DNA of 50,930 nucleotides from Sulfuricaulis sp. GTDB lineage: Bacteria; Pseudomonadota; Gammaproteobacteria; Acidiferrobacterales; Sulfurifustaceae. Made by a program: the position numbers and the translations under genes. Within the stretch, counting starts at the first letter, position 1; each line of letters begins with the position of its first letter. Positions 16,965 through 25,531 of this stretch are shown here, piece by piece. The DNA is taken from contig JAUSDQ010000043.1 in NCBI GenBank assembly GCA_030650525.1, positions 1 through 50,930 of the forward strand, given 5' to 3'. The notes below the pieces were generated by a model. That model was given only the letters and a program-made list of their open reading frames with translations. It searched no databases and was not told the DNA's origin.

Positions 16965-18569
16965 TCATGTTTGCGGATTCACGGTGGTCGCGCCGGCCGA
17001 CAGTCGATCCCAGGTGTCGGGGGTGACTGCCTGTGTGCGCAGCGCCTGCTTTTGCACCCGCTGCGTCACAGGGGTCTTGGGCAAGGCGTCCAGGACCCTG
17101 ACGTAGCGCGGCACTGCAAAGCGCGGCACAATATCCTTCAAATAGGAGATCAGTTCCGGCGGATTGATGCGCTGCCCTGCCCTGGCAACAACAGCAATCA
17201 ACACCTCTTCATCCGCGAACGTGGATGCAACACCGAGCGCCGCAACCTCCGCGATGCAGGGGTGCGTCAACACGGCGGCCTCCAGTTCTGCCGACGAGAT
17301 GTTTTCCCCGCGTCTGCGTATCATGTCCTTGGAGCGATCCAGGTAATAGTAGTTACCCTTTGCATCGACACGGAAAATGTCGCCGGTATGGAACCAGCCG
17401 TTGCGCCAAGCTTTGGCAGTGGCTTCGGGCGCTCCCTCGTAACCGCAGGTAAAGCGCCACGGGTCAGTGCTCCTGAGGACCAGTTCCCCGGGGCTCCCCA
17501 AGGGCACCGGATAATCATGCGCGTCCACCAGCCTCGCCTCTACCCCGGCGACCGGCCGGCCACAACTGCCGGCATTTGCGGAAATGGCTTCGTTCGGGCG
17601 CACAACAAAGGGGTTCCCGATTTCCGTCATGCCATAGACGCTATAGACCTCGACACCGAATCGACGCTTGACGCTGTCGATCTGGGGCAACAGCGGCAAC
17701 ACGCAAACCAGCTTCAAGGGGTTGTCGGTGTCGTCCGCTCGCTCGGGAAGGTCGATGAGAAAGCGGGCCGGCGCGCCAAAGAGCCCGGTGTAGGTACACC
17801 CGTGCTGGCGAATATCATCCCAAAAAGATGAGGTGGAAAATATCTCCCTGGTCACGGAGCGACCGCCGGTCAGGGCAGCACAATAGAGAGCACCGCGTCC
17901 GGACGCGTGATGCATCGAATACGGGAAATAATAGACTTGGGGTTCCGCACCGACCAGCGACGTAGGAACCCGCCAAGTCGCGTCCAGCAATGCCCAAGGC
18001 AGTTGCACCGCCTTGGAAGCGCCCGTCGTTCCAGAGGTATAGAGGATGCAGCCAATGTCGTGCGCAAAGACATTCGGTTCCGCATCACCCCCAGCCATCC
18101 TTGCGGCCGCGGGTGGCGTGCTGACAACCTGGACCTTGGCCGCAAGCGCCATCTCTGCGGCGGCACCATCGTACAGCAAAATTTTTTCGATCGCGGATCC
18201 CTCAAGCACGGGGAGCAACTGGTCGAGAAACCGCGTTGACAGCACGATCACTTTCGCCGACGAGACCTGTATCGCGTGGCGCAGCCATTCGCCGCGAAAC
18301 TCGTAGTTGATCGAAGCCTCGACTGCCCCGATAAGGCAGCAACCCATCCACACATAGGCAGCTTCGAGGGATTGCGGCACCAGCGTGACAACGCGGTCGC
18401 CAGACACCACGCCATTGTCCTCGAGCCAGCCGGCCCAGCGCCGGGAATTTTCCCACACCTCCCGCCAGGTCACCGATCCCTGCCCGACAGAAGTCAACGC
18501 GATCTGGTCCGGTGTGCTGAGTGCCCGCCGGTAGACTAATCTTGGCAGAGTGTCCTGTGCGTCCATCAT
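16965..18569 (-). CDS. Acyl-CoA synthetase (AMP-dependent ligase, CaiC-like)
   Basis: An adenylate-forming enzyme of 534 aa, expected to activate a carboxylic acid to its CoA thioester. The P-loop is ILYTSGTTGASKAV near residue 180; the adenine-binding motif VYSVYGMTEIGNP, the hinge GWFHTGDIF and RRRGENISSAELE are all present. At the C-terminus, where the family has a catalytic lysine (typically TGK), this protein reads TPVTQRVQK, so arginine appears to replace the adenylation lysine. AAGGAAGA precedes two consecutive ATG codons. It is transcribed toward the kinase and CrtC-like genes. Substrate unknown; the context favours a large hydrophobic acid. Confidence 0.88.
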   Translation of the reverse strand: MMDAQDTLPRLVYRRALSTPDQIALTSVGQGSVTWREVWENSRRWAGWLEDNGVVSGDRVVTLVPQSLEAAYVWMGCCLIGAVEASINYEFRGEWLRHAIQVSSAKVIVLSTRFLDQLLPVLEGSAIEKILLYDGAAAEMALAAKVQVVSTPPAAARMAGGDAEPNVFAHDIGCILYTSGTTGASKAVQLPWALLDATWRVPTSLVGAEPQVYYFPYSMHHASGRGALYCAALTGGRSVTREIFSTSSFWDDIRQHGCTYTGLFGAPARFLIDLPERADDTDNPLKLVCVLPLLPQIDSVKRRFGVEVYSVYGMTEIGNPFVVRPNEAISANAGSCGRPVAGVEARLVDAHDYPVPLGSPGELVLRSTDPWRFTCGYEGAPEATAKAWRNGWFHTGDIFRVDAKGNYYYLDRSKDMIRRRGENISSAELEAAVLTHPCIAEVAALGVASTFADEEVLIAVVARAGQRINPPELISYLKDIVPRFAVPRYVRVLDALPKTPVTQRVQKQALRTQAVTPDTWDRLSAGATTVNPQT

Positions 18570-18716
18570 TCTTCCTTAAAGAAACGCGGCATGCTCAATT
18601 TTTCGGTGTCAGCGCACCTCGCATTTTTCATGTCGTCCCATGGACACTATTTGCCCTGACTGACGCCGCGGTCACCTGCGCTGAGGCGCAGGGGTTGCGG
18701 TGAACCTTTGAGATCG

Positions 18717-19469
18717 TCATCGATGGAATTGAACCGCATGGTGGAGCTGCTCGCGTCCGACCTCCACGCTATTGACGATGGCCGCCTTGTCCTCGTAACC
18801 GAAGGATATGCCCAGCAGCAGACGATGCTCCTTTGGGACGCCCAGATACTCTCGCACGATATGCGGATGCGCCGCCAGAGCGCCCTGGGCACAGGTCGCG
18901 ATGCCTTTCTCCCACATGGCCAGCATCAGCGTCTGGGCATAAATGCCGCAGTCGGTGATGCCGCGCCAATCAAATGGTCTGGCCATGAAGATGAAGACCG
19001 CGTGCGGCGCGTCGAAAAAAGCGTAGTTGCGCAGCATGGCATCCTGACGCGCCACCAGATCGTGTCGCGCCACGCCCATGGCCCCATACAGTCGCGCCGC
19101 GGCGGCATGCTGTCGAAGTTTCTGATTACCTTCGTGATCCCCGTGGTTTCCGTCGGCGGGCCAATCGAACTGCATGTTCTCGGGCACCCGACCGGCGGCG
19201 GAGAGCTTGTGGCGCAGCGCTTCGCAACGGGGGCCGGAAACGACATGCGGGAACCAGGGCTGGACGTTGCAATTCGAGGGCGCCCACTGCGCCAGCTCGA
19301 ACACTTCGCGCAGCGCGGCCTCGGGCACTTCGTTCGGCAAAAATGCGCGCACCGAATGGCGGCCGCGAATGGCGTCGGAGACTGTGGTCATTGGTTTGCT
19401 TCCTTGCATTTTCACGGAGTTGGACGTGCCGTTCGCTGGCAGGGTATCGCTCTCACTCAATTGCTTCAT
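18717..19469 (-). CDS. Nitroreductase-family FMN oxidoreductase
   Basis: A nitroreductase-fold protein of 250 aa. The FMN-binding start AIRGRHSVRAFLPNEVP and APSNCNVQPW are classical, as is GISFGYEDKAA near the C-terminus. The family reduces nitro groups, quinones or enones with NAD(P)H, and some members dehydrogenate or reduce CoA intermediates. Two starts have good ribosome sites: 19469 (AGGAAAAGACC) and 19391 (GGAAGCAAACCA). The extra 26 residues of the longer form are unlike the family, and their start MKQL resembles the MKRL starts of two other genes here. The next upstream gene is a crotonase 32 bases away. Confidence 0.87.
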   Translation of the reverse strand: MKQLSESDTLPANGTSNSVKMQGSKPMTTVSDAIRGRHSVRAFLPNEVPEAALREVFELAQWAPSNCNVQPWFPHVVSGPRCEALRHKLSAAGRVPENMQFDWPADGNHGDHEGNQKLRQHAAAARLYGAMGVARHDLVARQDAMLRNYAFFDAPHAVFIFMARPFDWRGITDCGIYAQTLMLAMWEKGIATCAQGALAAHPHIVREYLGVPKEHRLLLGISFGYEDKAAIVNSVEVGREQLHHAVQFHR

Positions 19470-19501
19470 GGTCTTTTCCTAAATCAGTGGGCGACACAGC
19501 G

Positions 19502-20251
19502 CTAGCGGCGGCCGCGGCTACCCACGTTGCCAACCAGTATCTGGTCCGGTTCGACGGTCAGATTGCGCTGCTCGGCGAAATCTTGTTCAAACTTCAATGC
19601 TTCCCCGAGGGGCAAGCGGCTGCCCCCGTCAATAAGGGCCTTCGTCGGTGCGACGATACCAGGCGCGCCAGCGGCGATCATTTCCGCCATCGCGCGCGCC
19701 GCTGGCAGCAACTCGCGGTCGGGCAGCACGCGGTTCACCAGCCCCCAGGCCTCGGCCTCGCGGGCAAACAGCGGGCGGCCCGTCATTTCCAGCTCCTTGG
19801 CCCGATAGATGCCGATGGCGCGTTGCAGGCGGGCGGACAGGCCCCATCCCGGGACCAGTCCAATCCGCGAGTGGGTATCGACGAAGCGCGCGCTTTCGGC
19901 GGCGAGGATGATGTCGCAGGCGACGGTCATTTCAAAACCGCCCGTTGCGGCCGCGCCATTGATGGCAGCAATCACCGCGCCACGAAAATTGCTGATCGCC
20001 GCCGCCGGATTGCGGTCCCTGAACGGTTGATCGCCGCTCGCCATCAGGATATCCACATCCAGCCCCGAGCAAAAGGCGCGCCCTTTGCCGGTGATGATCA
20101 CGGCCTGAATCTCGGCGTCGGCATCGAGCGCGCCCAGCGCGTGAACGAACTCATCAATCAGTTGCGGGGTCAGCGCGTTGAGCCTTTCCGGGCGGTTGAA
20201 GGTAATGAGCGCGTAGCCCTTGGCGCGTTCCAATTCAATGGTCTGGTACAT
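19502..20251 (-). CDS. Enoyl-CoA hydratase/isomerase (crotonase family)
   Basis: A crotonase of 249 aa with FCSGLDVDIL and AATGGFEMTVACD, keeping the first catalytic glutamate. The second position reads VDTHSRIGLVPGWGLS, histidine replacing glutamate exactly as in the crotonase at 5997-6800. The two therefore form a paralogue pair of a THxRxG subtype. Activity may be hydration, isomerisation or C-C hydrolysis. GAGGATGAAAC precedes the ATG. It lies between a MaoC-type hydratase and a nitroreductase in one direction, suggesting a joint degradation step. Confidence 0.87.
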   Translation of the reverse strand: MYQTIELERAKGYALITFNRPERLNALTPQLIDEFVHALGALDADAEIQAVIITGKGRAFCSGLDVDILMASGDQPFRDRNPAAAISNFRGAVIAAINGAAATGGFEMTVACDIILAAESARFVDTHSRIGLVPGWGLSARLQRAIGIYRAKELEMTGRPLFAREAEAWGLVNRVLPDRELLPAARAMAEMIAAGAPGIVAPTKALIDGGSRLPLGEALKFEQDFAEQRNLTVEPDQILVGNVGSRGRR

Positions 20252-20386
20252 GTTTCATCCTCGTCGCTCATATCCATGCCGTGAGCGTTGCCAGCAGTAT
20301 CCCCGGGCGGGGCTTCAGTTTGTGAGTCACTCGGGGCGTTTACAGTTCACCGCCCAGCCCCGAAAGACGAAAATCATTTGTCCTCG

Positions 20387-20884
20387 TCAGGCCGCCTTGT
20401 CAATTGCCAGACCGGCCTGACGCGCCAGCGATTCTTCCTTCGGAAAAAGCAGGAACAACCAATCCGCAACCAATGCCGGCTTGTCGCGGCCTTCCACCTC
20501 GACCACATACTCGCTCCTCAGCAGCAATCCCTCGCCACGCGGTTCCAGGCCCAGAATGCGGATCGACAGCCGCACCCGATCACCGCCATGAACCACGGAG
20601 AGAAAGCGCAGCTTGTCCATGCCGTAATTGAGGTCGGCGCCGCTATCCACGATATCCAACAGGGTTTGCGACAGCGCTGGCACCAGCGACAGCGTCAGCA
20701 AGCCATAGACGATGGTGCCGCCAAAGGCTTTCGTCGCGCGATCAACATCGACATGGATCCAATTCAGATCCTTCACCGCATGGCCATACTGATCGACCAT
20801 GTCCTGGGTGATTTCCATCCACTCCGAGGGGCCTATGGTCTGGCCTATCATTTCGGCCAACTCCTGGCATGTGACTTTCAACAT
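20387..20884 (-). CDS. MaoC-family hot-dog dehydratase (R-specific enoyl-CoA hydratase-like)
   Basis: A single hot-dog-fold protein of 165 aa. The hydratase signature is present: D39 and H44 in KDLNWIHVDVDRA, then FGGTIVYGLLTLSL. Such enzymes hydrate trans-2-enoyl-CoA to the (R)-3-hydroxyacyl-CoA. AAGGAGAGCC precedes the ATG. It sits 57 bases after an SDR gene, which could oxidise the resulting alcohol. The single-domain length matches PhaJ-like proteins and the NodN/MaoC group. It is the only MaoC-type hydratase in the window among several crotonases, which would give the cluster a hydratase of opposite stereospecificity. Confidence 0.9.
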   Translation of the reverse strand: MLKVTCQELAEMIGQTIGPSEWMEITQDMVDQYGHAVKDLNWIHVDVDRATKAFGGTIVYGLLTLSLVPALSQTLLDIVDSGADLNYGMDKLRFLSVVHGGDRVRLSIRILGLEPRGEGLLLRSEYVVEVEGRDKPALVADWLFLLFPKEESLARQAGLAIDKAA

Positions 20885-20941
20885 TTAGGCTCTCCTTGAT
20901 TTGCGAACCGCGACCGTTAATAACGCCTGGCCTTGGGCAGG

Positions 20942-21727
20942 CTACGCCAGTCGGCCAAAGGGGTGCGTGCTCGACACGCCGCCATCGACCGCGAACGCCT
21001 GGCCATTAACGTAAGAGGCATCGTCGCTGGCCAGAAATGCGGCCATCGCTGCAATTTCCTCGGGCCTGCCGGCGCGCTTCAGGGGATTGACCCGACCGAT
21101 CTTGGACTCGACGCCGCGTGCGCGTGCCGCGTCAAAAAGAACCTGCGTCCCCTCGGTCTCGATCAGGCCGGGAAGAATGGCATTGACTCGCACGCCGCTG
21201 CCATAAAGCTCGTTGGCGGCCAGCTGCGCGAGATTGTTGACGCCCGCCTTGCTGGCGCTGTAGGCCGCATCGCCAGCATTGGCGCGCAAGGAAGCCACCG
21301 AGGACGTGAAAATGATGGAGCCGGCTCCCTGCGCCCGCATATGCCGGCCGGCGTGCTTGGCGGCGAGAAACGAGCCAATGAGATTGACACGCAGCACTTC
21401 CTGCCACTGCTCAACGGTCTGGTCAAACATACTGACATTGCCCACCCAGGTGGCGGCATTGGCAAAGAACACCTCCAGCCCACCCAACTCGGAAATGCAA
21501 CGCGCGACCATGGCCTCGACATTGGATTCCACGGCGGCATCAAGCGCCATGGCAATCGCGATACCGCCCGCCGCCCGCACCATGGCGGCGGTTTCGTCCA
21601 CCTTGGCGGCAGTCCGCCCCACCACCAGGACTTGCGCGCCGTCCTCGGCAAAACGCAAGGCACTGGCCCGCCCGATGCCGCTACCCGCGCCGGTGATGAT
21701 CGCCCGCTTGCCCGTCAATCGTTTCAT
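20942..21727 (-). CDS. SDR-family oxidoreductase
   Basis: A short-chain dehydrogenase of 261 aa. The ATG at 21727 has GGAGAAGGCG; a TTG four codons earlier is less likely. Motifs are TGAGSGIG, FFANAATWVG in place of NNAG, a catalytic serine in IIFTSSVASL and the YxxxK pair in AAYSASKAG, so it should be active. The first 15 codons and the whole upstream region are repeated in front of the molybdopterin oxidoreductase at 43849-46014. It lies between a MaoC hydratase gene and another SDR, and probably oxidises a 3-hydroxyacyl-CoA or ring alcohol. Confidence 0.88.
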   Translation of the reverse strand: MKRLTGKRAIITGAGSGIGRASALRFAEDGAQVLVVGRTAAKVDETAAMVRAAGGIAIAMALDAAVESNVEAMVARCISELGGLEVFFANAATWVGNVSMFDQTVEQWQEVLRVNLIGSFLAAKHAGRHMRAQGAGSIIFTSSVASLRANAGDAAYSASKAGVNNLAQLAANELYGSGVRVNAILPGLIETEGTQVLFDAARARGVESKIGRVNPLKRAGRPEEIAAMAAFLASDDASYVNGQAFAVDGGVSSTHPFGRLA

Positions 21728-21955
21728 CGCCTTCTCCAAAAGGTTACGTCTCCAGGACGCGCCTCAACATGCAAAAAAACCTGCATTCCGCTGCAAGTAT
21801 CTGTTCAAACGCTTCGCGCGGGGTCATCTCAACGGACAATTTTCCGGCCAAGCAACGGAGCTGGATTGGGCTGTCGCGCTGGACATCCAGCCCAAGCGAT
21901 CACACTTCGCCCTGAAGCGCGACCAAGTCGGCTAGAGGCTGGGGCAGATCTTGCC
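21708..21955 (-). repeat. Dispersed duplication A: MDR 3' end, intergenic region, SDR start
   Basis: This stretch aligns with 45994-46218 along its length. It begins with a remnant of an MDR gene's last codons (encoding GKICPSL and a stop at 21932-21934), continues through about 205 bases of intergenic DNA, and ends in the first codons of the SDR (MKRLTGK). At the second copy the same tail (GKICLSI and stop) belongs to an intact MDR gene. The upstream MDR gene was therefore lost here and only its tail remains. Conserved element A (21821-21840) lies inside. Confidence 0.75.
21821..21840 (-). promoter_or_regulatory. Conserved upstream element, copy A
   Basis: The complement reads ATTGTCCGTTGAGATGACCC. 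It lies 94-113 bases upstream of the SDR ATG (21727) and is flanked by a CGGA...TCCG half-palindrome. It matches the cores of copies B, C and D. Confidence 0.45.
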
Positions 21956-21987
21956 GGCGTGAGGAATTGATGGTTGCCAGACTTCCA

Positions 21988-22761
21988 TCATATGGAGGTA
22001 TAGCCGCCATCGACCGGAACGACGGTCCCGGTCACGTAAGACGAGGCCTCCGACAGCAGCCAGGCTGCGGCTTCGGCGATCTCGCCGGCCTGGCCCATGC
22101 GCCCGATGGGGTGCGCCCGGTTGAGACCCTCCCGAGCAGCGGCATCCAGGCGCGACGGATCTATCATCGGCGTCTCTATCATCCCCGGTGCGATGGCGTT
22201 GACCCGCACGCCGCGCGCCGAATATTCGGCCGAGGCGGCGCGGGTCAGACCGACCACCCCGTGCTTGCTGGCGCAATAGGCGCCTGCCCCGGGCGTCCCG
22301 ACCAGGCCCGCTCCCGAAGCGGTGTTGACGATCGAGCCGCCGCCGTTGGCAATCATGTAGGCAATCTGGTGTTTGACGCAGAGGAAGACGCCGGTCAGAT
22401 TGATGTCGATGACGCTCTGCCAGTTGTCCAGGCTGAGCCGGCCCAGCCCGCCGTCCTTGCGGAAGATGCCGGCGTTGTTGAAGCCGCCGTGCAGTCCGCC
22501 CAGGCGTTTCACGGTCGCGGCGACCAGGGCCTCGACCTCGGCTTCCCTGGAGACGTCGGTGCGCACGTAGATCGCCCTACCGCCGGCGGCGCTTATCGCC
22601 GCCACGGTCTGTTCGCCGCCGGTGTCATTGACGTCGGCCACCGCCACCGCGGCGCCGCGCGCGGCGAGCAGTTTCGCGGTCTCCTGGCCGATGCCGCTAC
22701 CGCCGCCGGTGACGATGATGACGCGGCCGGTCAAATCGAGTTTGCTGTAAGCCTGTTGCAT
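21988..22761 (-). CDS. SDR-family oxidoreductase
   Basis: A short-chain dehydrogenase of 257 aa with TGGGSGIG, an aspartate in AVADVN favouring NAD, FNNAGIFRKDGG, a catalytic serine in IVNTASGAG and the YxxxK pair in GAYCASKHG. The C-terminus ends in VPVDGGYTSI, typical of the FabG/cyclopentanol-dehydrogenase-like group. AGGGAGTAGCACGA precedes the ATG. It follows the second LivK-type binding protein by 79 bases in the same direction, one of three binding-protein/SDR pairs in the window. The likely substrate is an alicyclic or secondary alcohol, but this is an inference. Confidence 0.88.
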   Translation of the reverse strand: MQQAYSKLDLTGRVIIVTGGGSGIGQETAKLLAARGAAVAVADVNDTGGEQTVAAISAAGGRAIYVRTDVSREAEVEALVAATVKRLGGLHGGFNNAGIFRKDGGLGRLSLDNWQSVIDINLTGVFLCVKHQIAYMIANGGGSIVNTASGAGLVGTPGAGAYCASKHGVVGLTRAASAEYSARGVRVNAIAPGMIETPMIDPSRLDAAAREGLNRAHPIGRMGQAGEIAEAAAWLLSEASSYVTGTVVPVDGGYTSI

Positions 22762-22840
22762 TCGTGCTACTCCCTATGATTCATTGCGGCCAGGTGCGGG
22801 TCAGGATGACGCGAAGTCGGTGGCTAACGCCGCGGCCGCC

Positions 22841-24043
22841 TCAATAGGCCGTCACAGGCCCCGCGACGATCTTCCACTTGCCGCCCTGGACCTGCAACAC
22901 CATCGCATCGCGCGGCGGTGCATGGTCGTTGGGCGCGTACGAGACGGGTGGCGCGTCAAAGGGCGTCCTGAAGTTCTTGAGTCTTTCCAGACCCCGGGAG
23001 AAGCTCAGCGGCGTCAGCTCGCGTCCGGCGTTCTTCGCGCCCTCGGCAAACATCATGACGACCGTGTAACCGTAGTTGGCCCCGTCCTGGATGTCATGCC
23101 CAAAGCGCGCCTTGAAGCGGCTGGCCAGCGCCAGATAGGCCGGTGTGAGCTCTTGCGCCGAATTCACAAACTGGGTCGTGCCGTAGAGGCCCTCCACCGC
23201 CGGGCCGCCGAGGTTGATGACCGTGGTCGTCGTTCCCGTATACACGATCATGTCAACCGGCCAGGCTTGCGCCTTGGCCTCGATCTCCGCCGCGGCCATC
23301 TCGCGCGGATTGAGGCCGAGCAGCACGATGTCCGGGTTGGCGGCCTTGAGGCGGGCGATCTGCGCCGAAAAATTGGTTTCTCCGCGTTTGTGCGACGTCC
23401 GCTCGACCAGGTTCAGGCCGTGTTGCTTCAACTGTTCTTCCGCCGCGCGCACGGCGCTCTGTCCCATTTCGTCATCCTGGTAGAAGATGGCGAAGCGGCG
23501 CTTGGCGAGTTTGTCATGCGAGAATCTCACGGCGACCCGCATGTGCTCATAGGACAGCGGCTGCATGGCGAATTTGAGCGGATGGTGAGGCAGGTAGGTG
23601 GCGTTGGTCGCCGCCATGGGGAACAGCATTGGCACGCTGCGCTCGAGCGCCAGGGGCAGTGTCGCCTGGGTCACCGCCGAGCCGAGGGTGCCGATGATGG
23701 CAAACACCTTGTCCTGCACCAGCAGCTTCTGGGTCACGAGCACGCCCTTCTTCGGATCCATCGCCGAATCCTCGGTGATGAGCCGCAGCTTTCGTCCGTG
23801 GATTCCCCCCGCGGCGTTGATTTCTTCCACCGCGAAGATCATCCCGTCTCGCGACGGAACGCCGACCGATGCCACCGGCCCACTCAGGTCGGTGACCTGT
23901 CCCAGCACGATCTCGGTGTCGCTGACCCCCTGGCCAGCGCCCACCTCCTGTGCCAGCGCCGCGCCGGCGACACTCGCGGTGCCGACCAGCAGCGCCGCGC
24001 GCAGGATCCTACCCAGGCTTTTGAACGTTGAATCGAATTTCAT
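22841..24043 (-). CDS. ABC transporter substrate-binding protein, LivK type
   Basis: A periplasmic binding protein of 400 aa. The ATG at 24043 follows GGAGACAAGAGC; a longer frame to 24124 lacks a ribosome site. The signal peptide (about residues 1-32) ends in GAALAQ before EVGAGQGVSD. The mature protein has TEIVLGQVTDLSGPVASVG, EEINAAGGIHGRKLRL, YQDDEMGQSAVRAAE and GTTQFVNSAQELTP. It is strongly similar along its length to the proteins at 13477-14679 and 30340-31521. No permease or ATPase is present, so it must use a transporter encoded elsewhere or act as a sensor-type binding protein. Confidence 0.92.
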   Translation of the reverse strand: MKFDSTFKSLGRILRAALLVGTASVAGAALAQEVGAGQGVSDTEIVLGQVTDLSGPVASVGVPSRDGMIFAVEEINAAGGIHGRKLRLITEDSAMDPKKGVLVTQKLLVQDKVFAIIGTLGSAVTQATLPLALERSVPMLFPMAATNATYLPHHPLKFAMQPLSYEHMRVAVRFSHDKLAKRRFAIFYQDDEMGQSAVRAAEEQLKQHGLNLVERTSHKRGETNFSAQIARLKAANPDIVLLGLNPREMAAAEIEAKAQAWPVDMIVYTGTTTTVINLGGPAVEGLYGTTQFVNSAQELTPAYLALASRFKARFGHDIQDGANYGYTVVMMFAEGAKNAGRELTPLSFSRGLERLKNFRTPFDAPPVSYAPNDHAPPRDAMVLQVQGGKWKIVAGPVTAY

Positions 24044-24120
24044 GCTCTTGTCTCCATTCGTTGGTTGTAGAAAACGCTTTGTATAGAGTATCCACCTCAA
24101 ATATTTTTGAAGCTGGCTAC

Positions 24121-25506
24121 TCACCAGTCGAAAACCATGGTCTCGAGCCGATTCTTGAAATCTGTCAGATAACGCACCGCCGCGGCGCCATCCAGCGCCC
24201 TGTGATCGAAGGTCAGCGAGGGCCGCATGACGGGACGGATTTCAACGCGTAGGGTGCCGCCAGCGTCGGCAACGGCAATCGGTGTTTGCTGAATGGCCGG
24301 GAACCCGAGTAACGCAACCTGCGGCCCGTTCAAGATCGCCTCGGCCCGCAATACGGGGCCGATCGATCCCGGGTTGGAAATCGTGAAAGTTCCTCCATCC
24401 ATGTCCTCTGGTCTGAGCTTGCCGTCCCGTGCCCGAATGGACATGGCGGTGATCGCCTCGGCGATCTCGGATACCGACAGCGAGCCGGCGTCGCGGATGA
24501 CCGGCACGACCAAGCCGTCTGGTGTGTCGACCGCAACACCGAGGTTGATCCTCTTCCATACCGTCAGCCCCTCGTCGCTGTAGGTGGCGTTCAGCTGTGG
24601 ATGGGCCTTCAACGCCGCGCAAGCTGCGCTGACGAAGAACGCGAGCACCGACACCGTTGCCTGGCCGTTCCGGGTGCGCCGTTCGTTGAATGCGACTCTG
24701 GAGTCCAGCATGCGAATCAGATCGACCTGGACATCGGCGGTCAGATGCGGAGCGGTCCTGGCAATCTCGACCAAGCGGCGCGCGATGGCGCGGCGCCGGG
24801 ACGTGTGAGGTATCAAGGTGAAGGGCACCCCTTCGTAGCCGGGCAAAGTTTGGCCCGCGGTGATCGCGGTTGCCACCTGGATCGACTCGATGGTGCCCTC
24901 CTTGTCCGCATTCGACGCGACCGAGGCCAGTCTTGCCGGTTCTTCGCTTGCCGTCTTCCTATTTGCGACGTGGCGCAACACGTCGTCGCCGGTCACGCGG
25001 CCGCTAGGCACGTTCCCCGAGACGTCATCGAGACTGAGGCCGTGTTCCTTTACCAAGCGGCGCGCATAGGGGGAAATTCTCGCCGGCACGCTGGCGCCGT
25101 CCAATTTGGTCGCGAGTTCGATCGGCCTGGCGTCGCCGGCGGCCACCGCAGCCCCGGGGTCGCTCACCGCCATGCGCGTCCCGGCTTGGGCGGGTTCATC
25201 CGCCAATCCCAACGCTCGCAAGGCGCTGGAAATGCCCTCGCTGGTCGCATCAGTGTTGGCAAGATAGGCGATCAGCGCGCCGACCTTGAGTTCGGCGCCG
25301 CCCTCCACGAGTTGCTTGACCAGCCGTCCCGCGCTCGGCGACTCGACTTCCATGACCGTCTTGTCGGTCTCGATCTCGCACAAGGCGTCGTTCAGCTCGA
25401 TGGCCGAACCGATTTCAGCCACCCACTTCAAAATGGTGGCGTTTTCGACGGACCCCATGAAGGGGATCCGAACCTCGGTCAAAACCGTTGCAGTATTCAC
25501 TTTCAA
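24121..25506 (-). CDS. Dihydrolipoamide acyltransferase E2 of a 2-oxoacid/acetoin dehydrogenase-type complex (set 1)
   Basis: E2 core of a multienzyme complex, 461 aa from a TTG start (25506) with a GGGGAG ribosome site; the frame upstream lies inside the E1beta gene. Domains in order: a lipoyl domain (residues about 5-80) with the lipoylated lysine K49 in EIETDKTVMEV; a peripheral-subunit-binding domain (RISPYARRLVKEHGLSLDDV); and the catalytic domain ending in LTFDHRALDGAA with the active-site histidine and aspartate. It transfers the acyl group from lipoamide to CoA. It is the last gene of E1alpha-E1beta-E2 and lacks its own E3, which may come from the gene at 31662. Confidence 0.92.
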   Translation of the reverse strand: MKVNTATVLTEVRIPFMGSVENATILKWVAEIGSAIELNDALCEIETDKTVMEVESPSAGRLVKQLVEGGAELKVGALIAYLANTDATSEGISSALRALGLADEPAQAGTRMAVSDPGAAVAAGDARPIELATKLDGASVPARISPYARRLVKEHGLSLDDVSGNVPSGRVTGDDVLRHVANRKTASEEPARLASVASNADKEGTIESIQVATAITAGQTLPGYEGVPFTLIPHTSRRRAIARRLVEIARTAPHLTADVQVDLIRMLDSRVAFNERRTRNGQATVSVLAFFVSAACAALKAHPQLNATYSDEGLTVWKRINLGVAVDTPDGLVVPVIRDAGSLSVSEIAEAITAMSIRARDGKLRPEDMDGGTFTISNPGSIGPVLRAEAILNGPQVALLGFPAIQQTPIAVADAGGTLRVEIRPVMRPSLTFDHRALDGAAAVRYLTDFKNRLETMVFDW

Positions 25507-25531
25507 GGATATCTCCCCGTCAGGCTTGGTT

